Shown piece by piece: positions 16,698-23,833 of a stretch of DNA of 64,000 bases. This DNA comes from JAVVEW01 sp032251045 (GTDB taxonomy: Bacteria > Pseudomonadota > Gammaproteobacteria > Methylococcales > Methylomonadaceae), in the NCBI GenBank assembly GCA_032251045.1, contig JAVVEW010000004.1, forward strand, positions 8,520 through 72,519. The letters are read 5' to 3'. Below the pieces are notes generated by a model. That model made no database searches and had not been told where the DNA came from. It saw nothing but the letters and a program-made list of their open reading frames with translations. Every line of letters starts with the position of its first letter. Within the stretch, counting starts at the first letter, position 1. The translations under genes and the position numbers were made by a program.

Positions 16698-17674
16698 CAA
16701 CGCAAGGTTGGCAGCAAGGATGCGGTTAATAAGGTTTCAGGCTGACCCGGCGCCGCGTTAAGCCAGCCTTTGGCAGCGAGTGCTTCGGTCATGGCGTGCA
16801 TGGCCTGAAGCAATGCCTCAGGCTCATTCAAATAATCACGATTGGCCAACAAATCCGGTAAATCCAGCCATTGGTAGGCATAGGGCACTTGTTCGGGCGG
16901 TACCTCCAGCCAGGGCGATAATTGATACAGCATATCGATGCGCCGCGTATGCCAGGCCTGTAAATAGCGAAAATGTCCGGCAATGAGCTGCGTCAGGGCT
17001 GCGGCGTGGCGGCTCAGGGCGCTTCTGCGCACTGCCAAAACATCGATAATCTGTAGCGGCGTTTGCCGGGAATCAAATAGCACCTGTAAGCCCAGTGCGC
17101 GTAATTGCCGCGCTGACGGATGATAACTGACAATCGCGTCCAGGCCGCCTTGCCGCCAGGCGGCTACATGATCAGTGCCGATTTCCTGCCAGTTGACTTG
17201 CGCGAGATCCAGCCCGGCACTGGCCAGGGCCTGATGTAACAGAATTGCGGCCACCCCTGTGTTTTCGCTGGCCACGCGCCGCCCTTGCAGCGCCGCCAGA
17301 TGCGTTATGCCTGGCCGCGACAACACCATGTCCGCGCCTGCGGAAATGTCAAAAATCAGCACCACGACCACATCCAGGCCATCTGCCCGCAAGCGCAACA
17401 CTTCATCCAGCGTCAACGCCGCAGCATCAACCTCGCCCTGCCGCAACATGACCCATGAAGCCAGTGTGCCGGTGGTGGGGTAAATCTGAATTCGCCTCGG
17501 ATCATACTCGTGAGAGCGAAAAGCCTGGAGCATGAATTGATAGCCACTCCAGGGTTGAATGGCCACGCGCAGCGGCGGCTGGGTGCAGCCAGGCCAAGCG
17601 CCAAGTCCAGTCATCCCTGCGGCCGCCCAGCGCAATAGCTGGCGTCGGGTCAGGGATACTGGAGATGAGCGCAT
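16697..17674 (-). CDS. SsuA/NMT1-like solute-binding lipoprotein
   Basis: This is a 325-residue periplasmic binding protein of the taurine/nitrate/thiamine-precursor type. The chosen ATG at 17674 starts one base after the upstream stop. It gives a signal with twin arginines (TRRQLLRWAAA) and a lipobox-like AWPGC, so it may be exported by Tat as a lipoprotein. The mature protein begins PLRVAIQPWSGY and has LQGRRVASENTGVAAILL and a QIIDVLAVR stretch, all typical of the fold. No permease or ATPase genes lie nearby. The gene is sandwiched, with coupled starts, between an HD-GYP regulator and a histidine kinase that has its own binding domain. It therefore probably serves as a ligand sensor for signalling rather than transport. 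The ligand is unknown. Confidence 0.85.
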   Translation of the reverse strand: MRSSPVSLTRRQLLRWAAAGMTGLGAWPGCTQPPLRVAIQPWSGYQFMLQAFRSHEYDPRRIQIYPTTGTLASWVMLRQGEVDAAALTLDEVLRLRADGLDVVVVLIFDISAGADMVLSRPGITHLAALQGRRVASENTGVAAILLHQALASAGLDLAQVNWQEIGTDHVAAWRQGGLDAIVSYHPSARQLRALGLQVLFDSRQTPLQIIDVLAVRRSALSRHAAALTQLIAGHFRYLQAWHTRRIDMLYQLSPWLEVPPEQVPYAYQWLDLPDLLANRDYLNEPEALLQAMHAMTEALAAKGWLNAAPGQPETLLTASLLPTLR

Positions 17675-17675
17675 A

Positions 17676-18803
17676 TCAGACCTTGGGCGCTGGCTGGGCG
17701 GGTAATTCCCGATAACGCTCGGCAATGGCGATGAACGCCTCGCGATGCGCCAACATCACCGCCACACCCGTAGGGTCGAAATGGCGTCCCCGCCCTTGTT
17801 CTATCAGCGCAAATGCGTCATCGAAGGTAAACGCGGGTTTATACACACGCTTGCTGATCAGTGCGTCGAACACATCAGCCAGCGCCATCAACCGGGCAGC
17901 CAGCGGAATCGACTCGCCCCGCAAGCCTTCAGGATAGCCGGAACCATCCCATTGTTCATGATGATAGCGGGCAATATCCATGGCGGTGTATAAAAATAAT
18001 AGCCCCTCGCGGTCCGGCTCATGGGCAATGGCGCGCCAGATGGCATCGGCACCTAATTGCGCATGCGTTTGCATAATCGCCCATTCCTCAGCGTTAAGCT
18101 TGCCAGGTTTATGCAAAATGGCGTCGGGAATGCCGACCTTGCCAATATCATGCAAAGGTGAAGCCTTGGCGTATAAAGCGATGGTTTCGGCATTGAGCTG
18201 CTGGCTAAAGCGCGGCTGTTGCGCCAATAACTCACCTAATAAGCGCACATAGCCTTGCGTGCGCAGAATATGCGCGCCGGTTTCCATGTCGCGGGCTTCG
18301 GCCAGGCTGGCCAAAGCCCGCAGGCTGACATCCTGAATCATCAGATTCTGACGCATACGGCGTTCAATCTCCGCTTCCAACCACTGATTTTGCCGTTCAA
18401 TGTGGTCTCTGGCGTGTTTTAATTCCAGATGTGTTTTAACCCTGGACAAGACAATCGCCGGTTTCAAGGGCTTGGTAATATAATCCACCGCGCCTAGGGA
18501 TAAGCCGTGTGCCTCGTCTTGCGTGTCATCGAGAGCGCTGACAAAAATAACCGGGATCGCCATGCTTTCAGGATGTTGGCGCAATTCAGCCAACACCTGA
18601 TAACCATCCATGTCCGGCATCAGAATGTCCAGCAGAATCAAATCCGGAACAGGCTCCATTTGCGCGATAGCCAGCGCGGTCTGGCCACGGCTGGCGACCT
18701 TGACAGCATAGTGGGGCGCAAGAATTTCGCCCAGCCGTCGTAAATTTTCTGGTGCGTCATCGACAATCAGCAGTGTTTGTCGGGGGGCAGGAGAAGTGCT
18801 CAT
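17676..18803 (-). CDS. Response regulator with HD-GYP phosphodiesterase domain
   Basis: This is a 375-residue regulator of the RpfG type. An N-terminal receiver domain has the phospho-acceptor Asp59 (LLDILMP), with VDDAPEN before it and the switch Lys in YITKPLKP. A helical linker (about 125-160) leads to an HD-GYP domain with HD at 218-219 (LHDIGK) and GYP at 289-291 (HHEQWDGSGYP). Intact HD and GYP residues imply real cyclic-di-GMP hydrolysis. It is the first gene of the operon with the solute-binding lipoprotein and the hybrid kinase, which is its likely phosphodonor. Because the neighbouring kinase already ends in an Hpt domain, phosphotransfer from that Hpt to this receiver is plausible. 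Confidence 0.93.
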   Translation of the reverse strand: MSTSPAPRQTLLIVDDAPENLRRLGEILAPHYAVKVASRGQTALAIAQMEPVPDLILLDILMPDMDGYQVLAELRQHPESMAIPVIFVSALDDTQDEAHGLSLGAVDYITKPLKPAIVLSRVKTHLELKHARDHIERQNQWLEAEIERRMRQNLMIQDVSLRALASLAEARDMETGAHILRTQGYVRLLGELLAQQPRFSQQLNAETIALYAKASPLHDIGKVGIPDAILHKPGKLNAEEWAIMQTHAQLGADAIWRAIAHEPDREGLLFLYTAMDIARYHHEQWDGSGYPEGLRGESIPLAARLMALADVFDALISKRVYKPAFTFDDAFALIEQGRGRHFDPTGVAVMLAHREAFIAIAERYRELPAQPAPKV

Positions 18804-18863
18804 ATAGACCAGACCTGGAAGTGGGTGACAAAAAATATCCGTTCAAAATATGTCGAGGCATCT

Positions 18864-19736
18864 TCAGGTTTTGCTAACGAGCAGGTGCCAAGCCAGGCCC
18901 AGGCTGGCCAGGCTTAGCCAGACAAACACCAGCGGCCCGATCACGCCATCATAGGCACTGACCAGAAAGTAATAAGGGGCGTTAGCATCCACGTCAAAGA
19001 AAACTTTGGTCAGTTTAATCTGCCACACCCAGGCGGCATGACAACCGATACACAGCATCAGGCCGCCCGGCCAGATCACCCGCACCAAGCCCAGAAAGAC
19101 CCCCACCGCAAACAGCGCCAGAAACGGCATGCGTATATCCGGTTGCGACAAATGGGCCAGCGCATCCTGAAACAACAGCCAGCCACTATACCAATGCACT
19201 TGTTCGGCTGGCAGTATCATATCCGTTTTCATAAAATGCAGCAGGGCATAATAAAACGCACTGACCATAATTGCCGTCACCACCGACATCCGGGCGCGCA
19301 GCGCCGCCAGCAATACACCGCGAAACACGGGCTCCTCGGCCAGTGAAATCAATATCGCCAGCAATAAGGTCAAGGCGGTCTTGCTCAACCACCACGACCA
19401 CTCAGGCTGAGTATCCGGGTCCTCCACCTGCACGCCCAGCGCGATCAATAACACCAATACCGGCAGCAACGTGATAAGGCCCAACCCCAGGCCGCGCAAC
19501 AGTTGCCGGCGCAAGCACATGCCATTGCGCCAGCCTAAATCGGCCCAGGTCAGCGTCAACCCTCGCATCAGTGGCCAGATACTCAGCACCAGCAAAACCT
19601 TGCCGGTTTTGCTGACCAAGGTTTCCAGCGGCACTTGCCCATCCAGCGCCACGAACAGGCCAAATCCCAGCAATGCGGCCAAGCTGACCACGGCCAGCAG
19701 CACCGCGAACGGCGCCAGCATGACCCAAATCCGCAT
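18864..19736 (-). CDS. CPBP family intramembrane metalloprotease
   Basis: This is a 290-residue membrane protein of the CPBP/Abi (CAAX-protease-like) family. The signature EEPVFRG (EExxxR form) lies in a hydrophobic helix and is followed by FYYALLHF, which supplies the FxxxH metal ligand. At least seven membrane segments are visible. The start at 19736 overlaps the rsmE stop (TGATG), so translation is coupled. An upstream in-frame ATG would extend the protein into rsmE without adding recognisable sequence. Substrates are unknown. Relatives process prenylated proteins or bacteriocin-related peptides, but many are uncharacterised housekeeping proteins. Confidence 0.85.
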   Translation of the reverse strand: MRIWVMLAPFAVLLAVVSLAALLGFGLFVALDGQVPLETLVSKTGKVLLVLSIWPLMRGLTLTWADLGWRNGMCLRRQLLRGLGLGLITLLPVLVLLIALGVQVEDPDTQPEWSWWLSKTALTLLLAILISLAEEPVFRGVLLAALRARMSVVTAIMVSAFYYALLHFMKTDMILPAEQVHWYSGWLLFQDALAHLSQPDIRMPFLALFAVGVFLGLVRVIWPGGLMLCIGCHAAWVWQIKLTKVFFDVDANAPYYFLVSAYDGVIGPLVFVWLSLASLGLAWHLLVSKT

Positions 19737-20464
19737 CAACGAAAATCTCCCCATAAGGTTTGCGCGGCGGCCAATGCCGCGACGCACGCCGTTTCAGTAC
19801 GCAAAATGCGACTGCCCAGACGTACTGGCATGAAGGCATGGGCGATGGCCAGGTGCCGCTCATCGCCATTGAAGCCACCCTCCGGGCCGGACAGCAAGGT
19901 CAGCTCGCGCACGGCCTGGCCCAGCTCGGGCAGGCTGGCGGATGCTTCCGGGTCAAGAAACACCCGCGTTCCGCTTTGTCTGTCCAGCCAATCGGGCAGG
20001 GCCATGATCGGATGCAAGACCGGCTTAAGCGTGCGTCCAGACTGTTGGGCGGCATGTTGCACAATTTTATCCCAATGCGCCAGACGGTTTTGTGCCCGAT
20101 CTTCATCAAGCTTCACCACGCAACGCTCGCTGGTCAACGGCGTGACCGAGGTAACGCCAAGCTCCACCGATTTTTGCAAGGCATAATCCATGCGTTCACC
20201 TCGGCTGATCACCAGGCCAAGCTTCACCGTCAAGGGGGATTCGGCCTGGCCAGGGCGATGCTCGGTCAGCATGACGCTGGCGTGGCGACGGCCACTGAAC
20301 TGCACCTGCCCCTGATACTCGCCGCCATCACCGTTAAAAACCACCAGCGCCGCCCCCGATTTCAGGCGCAGCACATGACTTAGGTAATGTTGCTGTTCCT
20401 GATCCAGTGGCACCGGCTGGCCCAGCGTCAAGGGTTGAGGTAAATACAGTCGGGATACGCGCAT
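19736..20464 (-). CDS. rsmE: 16S rRNA (uracil1498-N3)-methyltransferase
   Basis: RsmE methylates U1498 of 16S rRNA in the 30S subunit, using S-adenosylmethionine bound in a SPOUT knot. The ATG at 20464 gives 242 residues beginning MRVSRLYLPQPL, the usual RsmE opening. An earlier in-frame start would add an implausible leader. Family motifs are present: the HYLSHVLRLK region of the PUA-like domain, EKSVELGVTSVTPL (here QKSVELGV), LLSGPEGGF with RLGSRILRTETA, and a C-terminal ALAAAQ helix. The size matches the family (about 240 residues). It is coupled to the CPBP protease gene downstream. Confidence 0.95.
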   Translation of the reverse strand: MRVSRLYLPQPLTLGQPVPLDQEQQHYLSHVLRLKSGAALVVFNGDGGEYQGQVQFSGRRHASVMLTEHRPGQAESPLTVKLGLVISRGERMDYALQKSVELGVTSVTPLTSERCVVKLDEDRAQNRLAHWDKIVQHAAQQSGRTLKPVLHPIMALPDWLDRQSGTRVFLDPEASASLPELGQAVRELTLLSGPEGGFNGDERHLAIAHAFMPVRLGSRILRTETACVAALAAAQTLWGDFR

Positions 20465-20662
20465 GGCAAAAATTTCAACGTCGATTGCATAAAAGTGTCG
20501 CGTTGCCAGAGTCGCCAATGTTACAACCGAGGCACGCGGTTTGGGTTTACAATAATCAATTGTGCTTAACGGTGGCATCGTTAGCGCTTGGCACGGCAGC
20601 GCGGCCTTATGACCTTAACAAACCGCGCTGCTGACCTTGAAATCAATTATCATCTTTAATTT

Positions 20663-21919
20663 ATGGGCATCAAATCCGATCTTTGGATCAAACGCATGGC
20701 GCGTGAACACGGCATGATCGAGCCTTTCGCGGACAGCCAGATACGCAGTCATGAGCAAGGTAAAGTCATTTCCTATGGCACATCCAGCTATGGCTATGAT
20801 GTACGTTGCTCTACCGAATTCAAAATTTTCACCAATATCAATTCCGCGATTGTCGATCCTAAAAATTTCAGCGCGGCCAGTTTTGTCGATGTCAGCTCCG
20901 ATGTCTGTATTATCCCACCAAATTCCTTTGCCTTGGCGCGCACGGTGGAATTGTTCCGGATTCCGCGCGATGTTCTGGTGATTTGCCTGGGCAAATCAAC
21001 CTACGCCCGCTGTTTTCGTGGCGATACCCGGGTTGCTTTAGTCGATGGCACGGCACCAACCCTGGCGGACATGGCTCGGCGGGCGGAGTCAGGCGAAATG
21101 TTTTGGGGCTACAGTATCGCGCCATCCGGGCGCTTGATCGTTACGTTGCTTAAAGCGCCTCGCTATATCGGGCGCGACGCCTTGGTGGAAGTTCAGCTCG
21201 ACAATGGTGCAACGATTTGCGCGACACCGGATCATCAATTTCTGATGCGTGACGGACATTACCTGCCAGCTGCCAAGTTGCGACCCGGCGCTTCATTGAT
21301 GCCGCTTTATCGAGATCTGAAACAGGGCTATGAAAGCGTTTACCAGCCGTTGAATGGCCATTTTTACCCCACCCGGCGGCTGGTTGAAGAGCGGGCGCTC
21401 CGACATCAACTAAACCCGGCTATCACGGGAGCGCAACCGCACGCTATCGATAATAACCCGTACGCTGACATGATGCACGAGCCGCGGCATCTGCCCCGAC
21501 GCCCGTTGCCGAATAGCGCGCCGCCGCTGGCTGGTGGCCTACCAGCGCGGCGCCGTTTCCCCGAAGTCATGGCGCCGGGTCAGTACCGCAATCACCAGGT
21601 GACCGGCTTGCGAGAGCTGCCGGGTGACCACGATGTTTATTGCCTGACCGTGCCTGAAGCCGGGAATTTTGCCCTTGAGGCCGGCGTTTTTGTGCATAAC
21701 TGCGGCATTATCGTCAATGTCACGCCACTAGAGCCGGAATGGGAAGGCCATGTAACCCTGGAATTTTCCAACACCACCCCCTTGCCGGCTAAAATCTATG
21801 CCAATGAAGGGGTTGCGCAAATGCTGTTTTTAGGGGCTGATGAGATTTGTGAAACCTCGTATCGCGACCGGAACGGTAAATACCAAGGCCAGGTCGGAGT
21901 GACCCTGCCCAAGGCCTGA
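20663..21919 (+). CDS. dcd: dCTP deaminase precursor interrupted by an intein
   Basis: Dcd deaminates dCTP to dUTP, feeding dTMP synthesis. The ORF is 418 residues, but the two outer parts together make a normal 188-residue enzyme. The N-extein is residues 1-116 and the C-extein 347-418. The N-extein ends in GKSTYAR, which carries the catalytic Ser112 and Arg116. The C-extein begins CGIIVNVTP and contains the catalytic Glu in TLEFSNTTP. The intervening residues 117-346 form an intein (annotated separately). The join restores the uninterrupted family sequence STYARCGII exactly. Because the insertion follows the active-site Arg, the precursor should be inactive until splicing. The gene is followed four bases later by an epimerase gene. 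Confidence 0.95.
   Translation: MGIKSDLWIKRMAREHGMIEPFADSQIRSHEQGKVISYGTSSYGYDVRCSTEFKIFTNINSAIVDPKNFSAASFVDVSSDVCIIPPNSFALARTVELFRIPRDVLVICLGKSTYARCFRGDTRVALVDGTAPTLADMARRAESGEMFWGYSIAPSGRLIVTLLKAPRYIGRDALVEVQLDNGATICATPDHQFLMRDGHYLPAAKLRPGASLMPLYRDLKQGYESVYQPLNGHFYPTRRLVEERALRHQLNPAITGAQPHAIDNNPYADMMHEPRHLPRRPLPNSAPPLAGGLPARRRFPEVMAPGQYRNHQVTGLRELPGDHDVYCLTVPEAGNFALEAGVFVHNCGIIVNVTPLEPEWEGHVTLEFSNTTPLPAKIYANEGVAQMLFLGADEICETSYRDRNGKYQGQVGVTLPKA
21011..21700 (+). mobile_element. Intein in dCTP deaminase, with decayed endonuclease region
   Basis: This 230-residue intein spans residues 117-346 of the dcd product. Block A starts CFRGDTRVAL with the nucleophile Cys. Block B holds ATPDHQFL (TxxH form). 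The C-terminal blocks read DVYCLTVPEAGNFALEAGVFVHN, with the terminal His-Asn followed by Cys+1 of the C-extein. All residues needed for class 1 splicing are therefore present. The middle (about residues 213-315) contains PLYRDLKQGYESVY and HFYPTRRLV, which resemble the lead-in of HNH-type intein endonucleases. The expected HH-N-H core is missing; only traces such as HAIDNNPYADM remain, followed by a Pro/Arg-rich filler. Splicing is probably active and homing lost. Confidence 0.92.
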
Positions 21920-21923
21920 TACT

Positions 21924-22877
21924 ATGGCCGCGCCTCGTATTCTGGTCACCGGTGCCACTGGTATGGTGGGTTCGGCGTTATGTCGGCTGCTGCATGAGCA
22001 AGGCTTTGCCGTGCGGGCCGCGGTTCGGTGCGGGCCTCAGGCCACGCCATGGCCAAGCGTTGTAACCGGCGAACTTGGCTCTGACACCGACTGGCGCGTG
22101 GCGCTTGAGGATTGTCAAGCCGTAGTGCATCTGGCCGCTGCCGTGCATGATCAACGTGGGCGACTGAGTGAGGCGGATTATTGGCGTATCAATCATCAGG
22201 CCACGCTGACCTTGGCCGAGCAATCGGCGGCGCTGGGCGTCCGGCGTTTGCTGCTGGTCAGTACAGTAAAAATCCATGGCGAGTCCAGCATTCCGGGGCA
22301 ACCGTTTCGGGAAACCGATCCCGCCCGTCCGGACGATGCTTATGCACGCTCGAAATGGGCGGCGGAGCAGGCGGTCTGGCAGGTGGCCGAGGCAACCGGA
22401 CTTGAGGTCGTGGTGGTGCGTCCACCGCTGGTCTACGGGCCGGGCGTGAAGGCCAATTTTCTCCAATTGCTGCGCTGGGCCAGGCGCGGTTTGCCGCTGC
22501 CATTGGGCAAAATCCACAATCAACGCAGCCTGATCGGCTTGGCAAATTTGACCACTTTTCTGCAACGCTGCCTCACTCATCCTGATGCCGCCGGGCAAAC
22601 CTTTCTGGTTGCCGACCGGGAAACCTGGAGTACCGGCGCTCTGTATCAAGCACTGGCCAGGGCGCAAGGCGTTCATGCTCCGGTGTGGCCGTTGCCGCGT
22701 GTTGTGTTACAGGCACTGTTACCCAGCACACTGGAGCAGCGTTTGTGCGCTTCATTGGCGGTGTCGACAGATCAAGCGACACAGCGTTTGGGCTGGCAGC
22801 CACCTTATTCCGCTGAAACGCAACTGGCTGACACGGTGACCTGGTATCGGCAAGGCGGTAGACCATGGCCACCTTGA
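21924..22877 (+). CDS. NAD-dependent epimerase/dehydratase (GalE-like SDR)
   Basis: This is a 317-residue extended short-chain dehydrogenase acting on nucleotide sugars. The N-terminal Rossmann motif is VTGATGMVG (GxxGxxG). A catalytic YxxxK occurs as YARSK (near residue 140), with VRPPLVYGPGVKANF after it, as in the UDP-GlcNAc/GalNAc 4-epimerase-like proteins of O-antigen loci such as WbpV. The substrate is not certain. Its 3' end overlaps the next gene by 13 bases, and the three genes 21924-25686 form an operon for initiation of an O-antigen or exopolysaccharide repeat unit. The start ATG lies just after dcd, so co-transcription with dcd is likely. Confidence 0.85.
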   Translation: MAAPRILVTGATGMVGSALCRLLHEQGFAVRAAVRCGPQATPWPSVVTGELGSDTDWRVALEDCQAVVHLAAAVHDQRGRLSEADYWRINHQATLTLAEQSAALGVRRLLLVSTVKIHGESSIPGQPFRETDPARPDDAYARSKWAAEQAVWQVAEATGLEVVVVRPPLVYGPGVKANFLQLLRWARRGLPLPLGKIHNQRSLIGLANLTTFLQRCLTHPDAAGQTFLVADRETWSTGALYQALARAQGVHAPVWPLPRVVLQALLPSTLEQRLCASLAVSTDQATQRLGWQPPYSAETQLADTVTWYRQGGRPWPP

Positions 22878-23833
22878 ACGTGTCTGCGCTGATGGCGGCA
22901 CTGTTATTGTCCGGTTTCGGCATTGCCGGCGTCTTTCACTATGCCCGTCATAAGCTGCTGGACCGACCTAATGCGCGCAGCGCGCATCAAGCGGCCACCC
23001 CGCGCGGCGCAGGCTTGGCGGTGGTGCTGGCTATTTTCTGCGTTCTTGGCCTGGCTTATCATGACAACGCTGCTTTCTGGCCGCTGTGGGCCGGACTACC
23101 GATCGCCTGGGTTGGCTGGCTGGACGATCATGGTCATGTCGCAGCGACCAAGCGTTTGTTGGTGCACGGCCTGTGTGCCGTGGCGGCGCTGCTGCTACTG
23201 CCTTTGCCCTGGCTGGCACTGGCACCGTTGCTTCTGGTGCTGGTGTGGGCGTTGAATCTGTTCAACTTTATGGATGGTATCGATGGCCTGGCCGGTTCCG
23301 AGGCGGTGTTTTTCGGTGCCTCGCTGAGCGTGTTGCTGAGCCACGATCACCTAATGCTCAGCACTCAGGCAGGCCTGATCGCCGCTGCGAGCGCGGGCTT
23401 TTTATTCTGGAACTGGCCTCCGGCTAAAATTTTTCTGGGTGATGTCGGCAGCGGCTTTTTGGGCTTTGCGTTGGCACTGACCGTGTTGGAAGCGGCGCTG
23501 TACGATAACCTGTATGCTTATCAGGGGCTGATCCTGAGCGCCGGCTTTTGGGTGGATGCCAGTATCACGCTCGTGGTGCGCATGGCGACCGGGCAGGTCT
23601 GGTATCGGGCGCATAATTTGCACGGCTACCAAAAAGCCGCCCGGCGCTTTGGCGCGGTGGCTGTCTTATGGGGGTATTGGGCGCTGAATCTGGGCTGGCT
23701 GTTGCCAATGGCGTGGCTGGTTGGGCATTATCCGGACAGCCGGGTCGAACTGACCGTGCTGGCGCTTCTCCCTTTAACCGTGGCGGCGTGGTATTTACGC
23801 GCCGGCCATCTTGCCGTCGAGACACGATCGTGA
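22865..23833 (+). CDS. MraY/WecA-like glycosyl-1-phosphate transferase (WbpL type)
   Basis: This is a 322-residue integral membrane enzyme that transfers a sugar 1-phosphate from a UDP-sugar to undecaprenyl phosphate, the first step of O-antigen or capsule subunit assembly. It has about ten hydrophobic helices. The catalytic NLFNFMDGIDGLAG motif and the IFLGDVGSGFLGF motif are hallmarks of the WecA/WbpL family, and an early WLDDHGH segment supplies another acidic pair. The C-terminal HNLHGYQKA stretch resembles WbpL. It overlaps the epimerase gene by 13 bases and the WbpM-like gene by four (GTGA), so the three are translationally coupled. The sugar is probably N-acetylated, judging from the neighbours. 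Confidence 0.88.
   Translation: MATLNVSALMAALLLSGFGIAGVFHYARHKLLDRPNARSAHQAATPRGAGLAVVLAIFCVLGLAYHDNAAFWPLWAGLPIAWVGWLDDHGHVAATKRLLVHGLCAVAALLLLPLPWLALAPLLLVLVWALNLFNFMDGIDGLAGSEAVFFGASLSVLLSHDHLMLSTQAGLIAAASAGFLFWNWPPAKIFLGDVGSGFLGFALALTVLEAALYDNLYAYQGLILSAGFWVDASITLVVRMATGQVWYRAHNLHGYQKAARRFGAVAVLWGYWALNLGWLLPMAWLVGHYPDSRVELTVLALLPLTVAAWYLRAGHLAVETRS

Noticed and set aside
22000..22676. A 232-codon minus-strand frame opposite the epimerase
   Set aside because: Antisense shadow in G+C-rich coding sequence with no recognisable domain.
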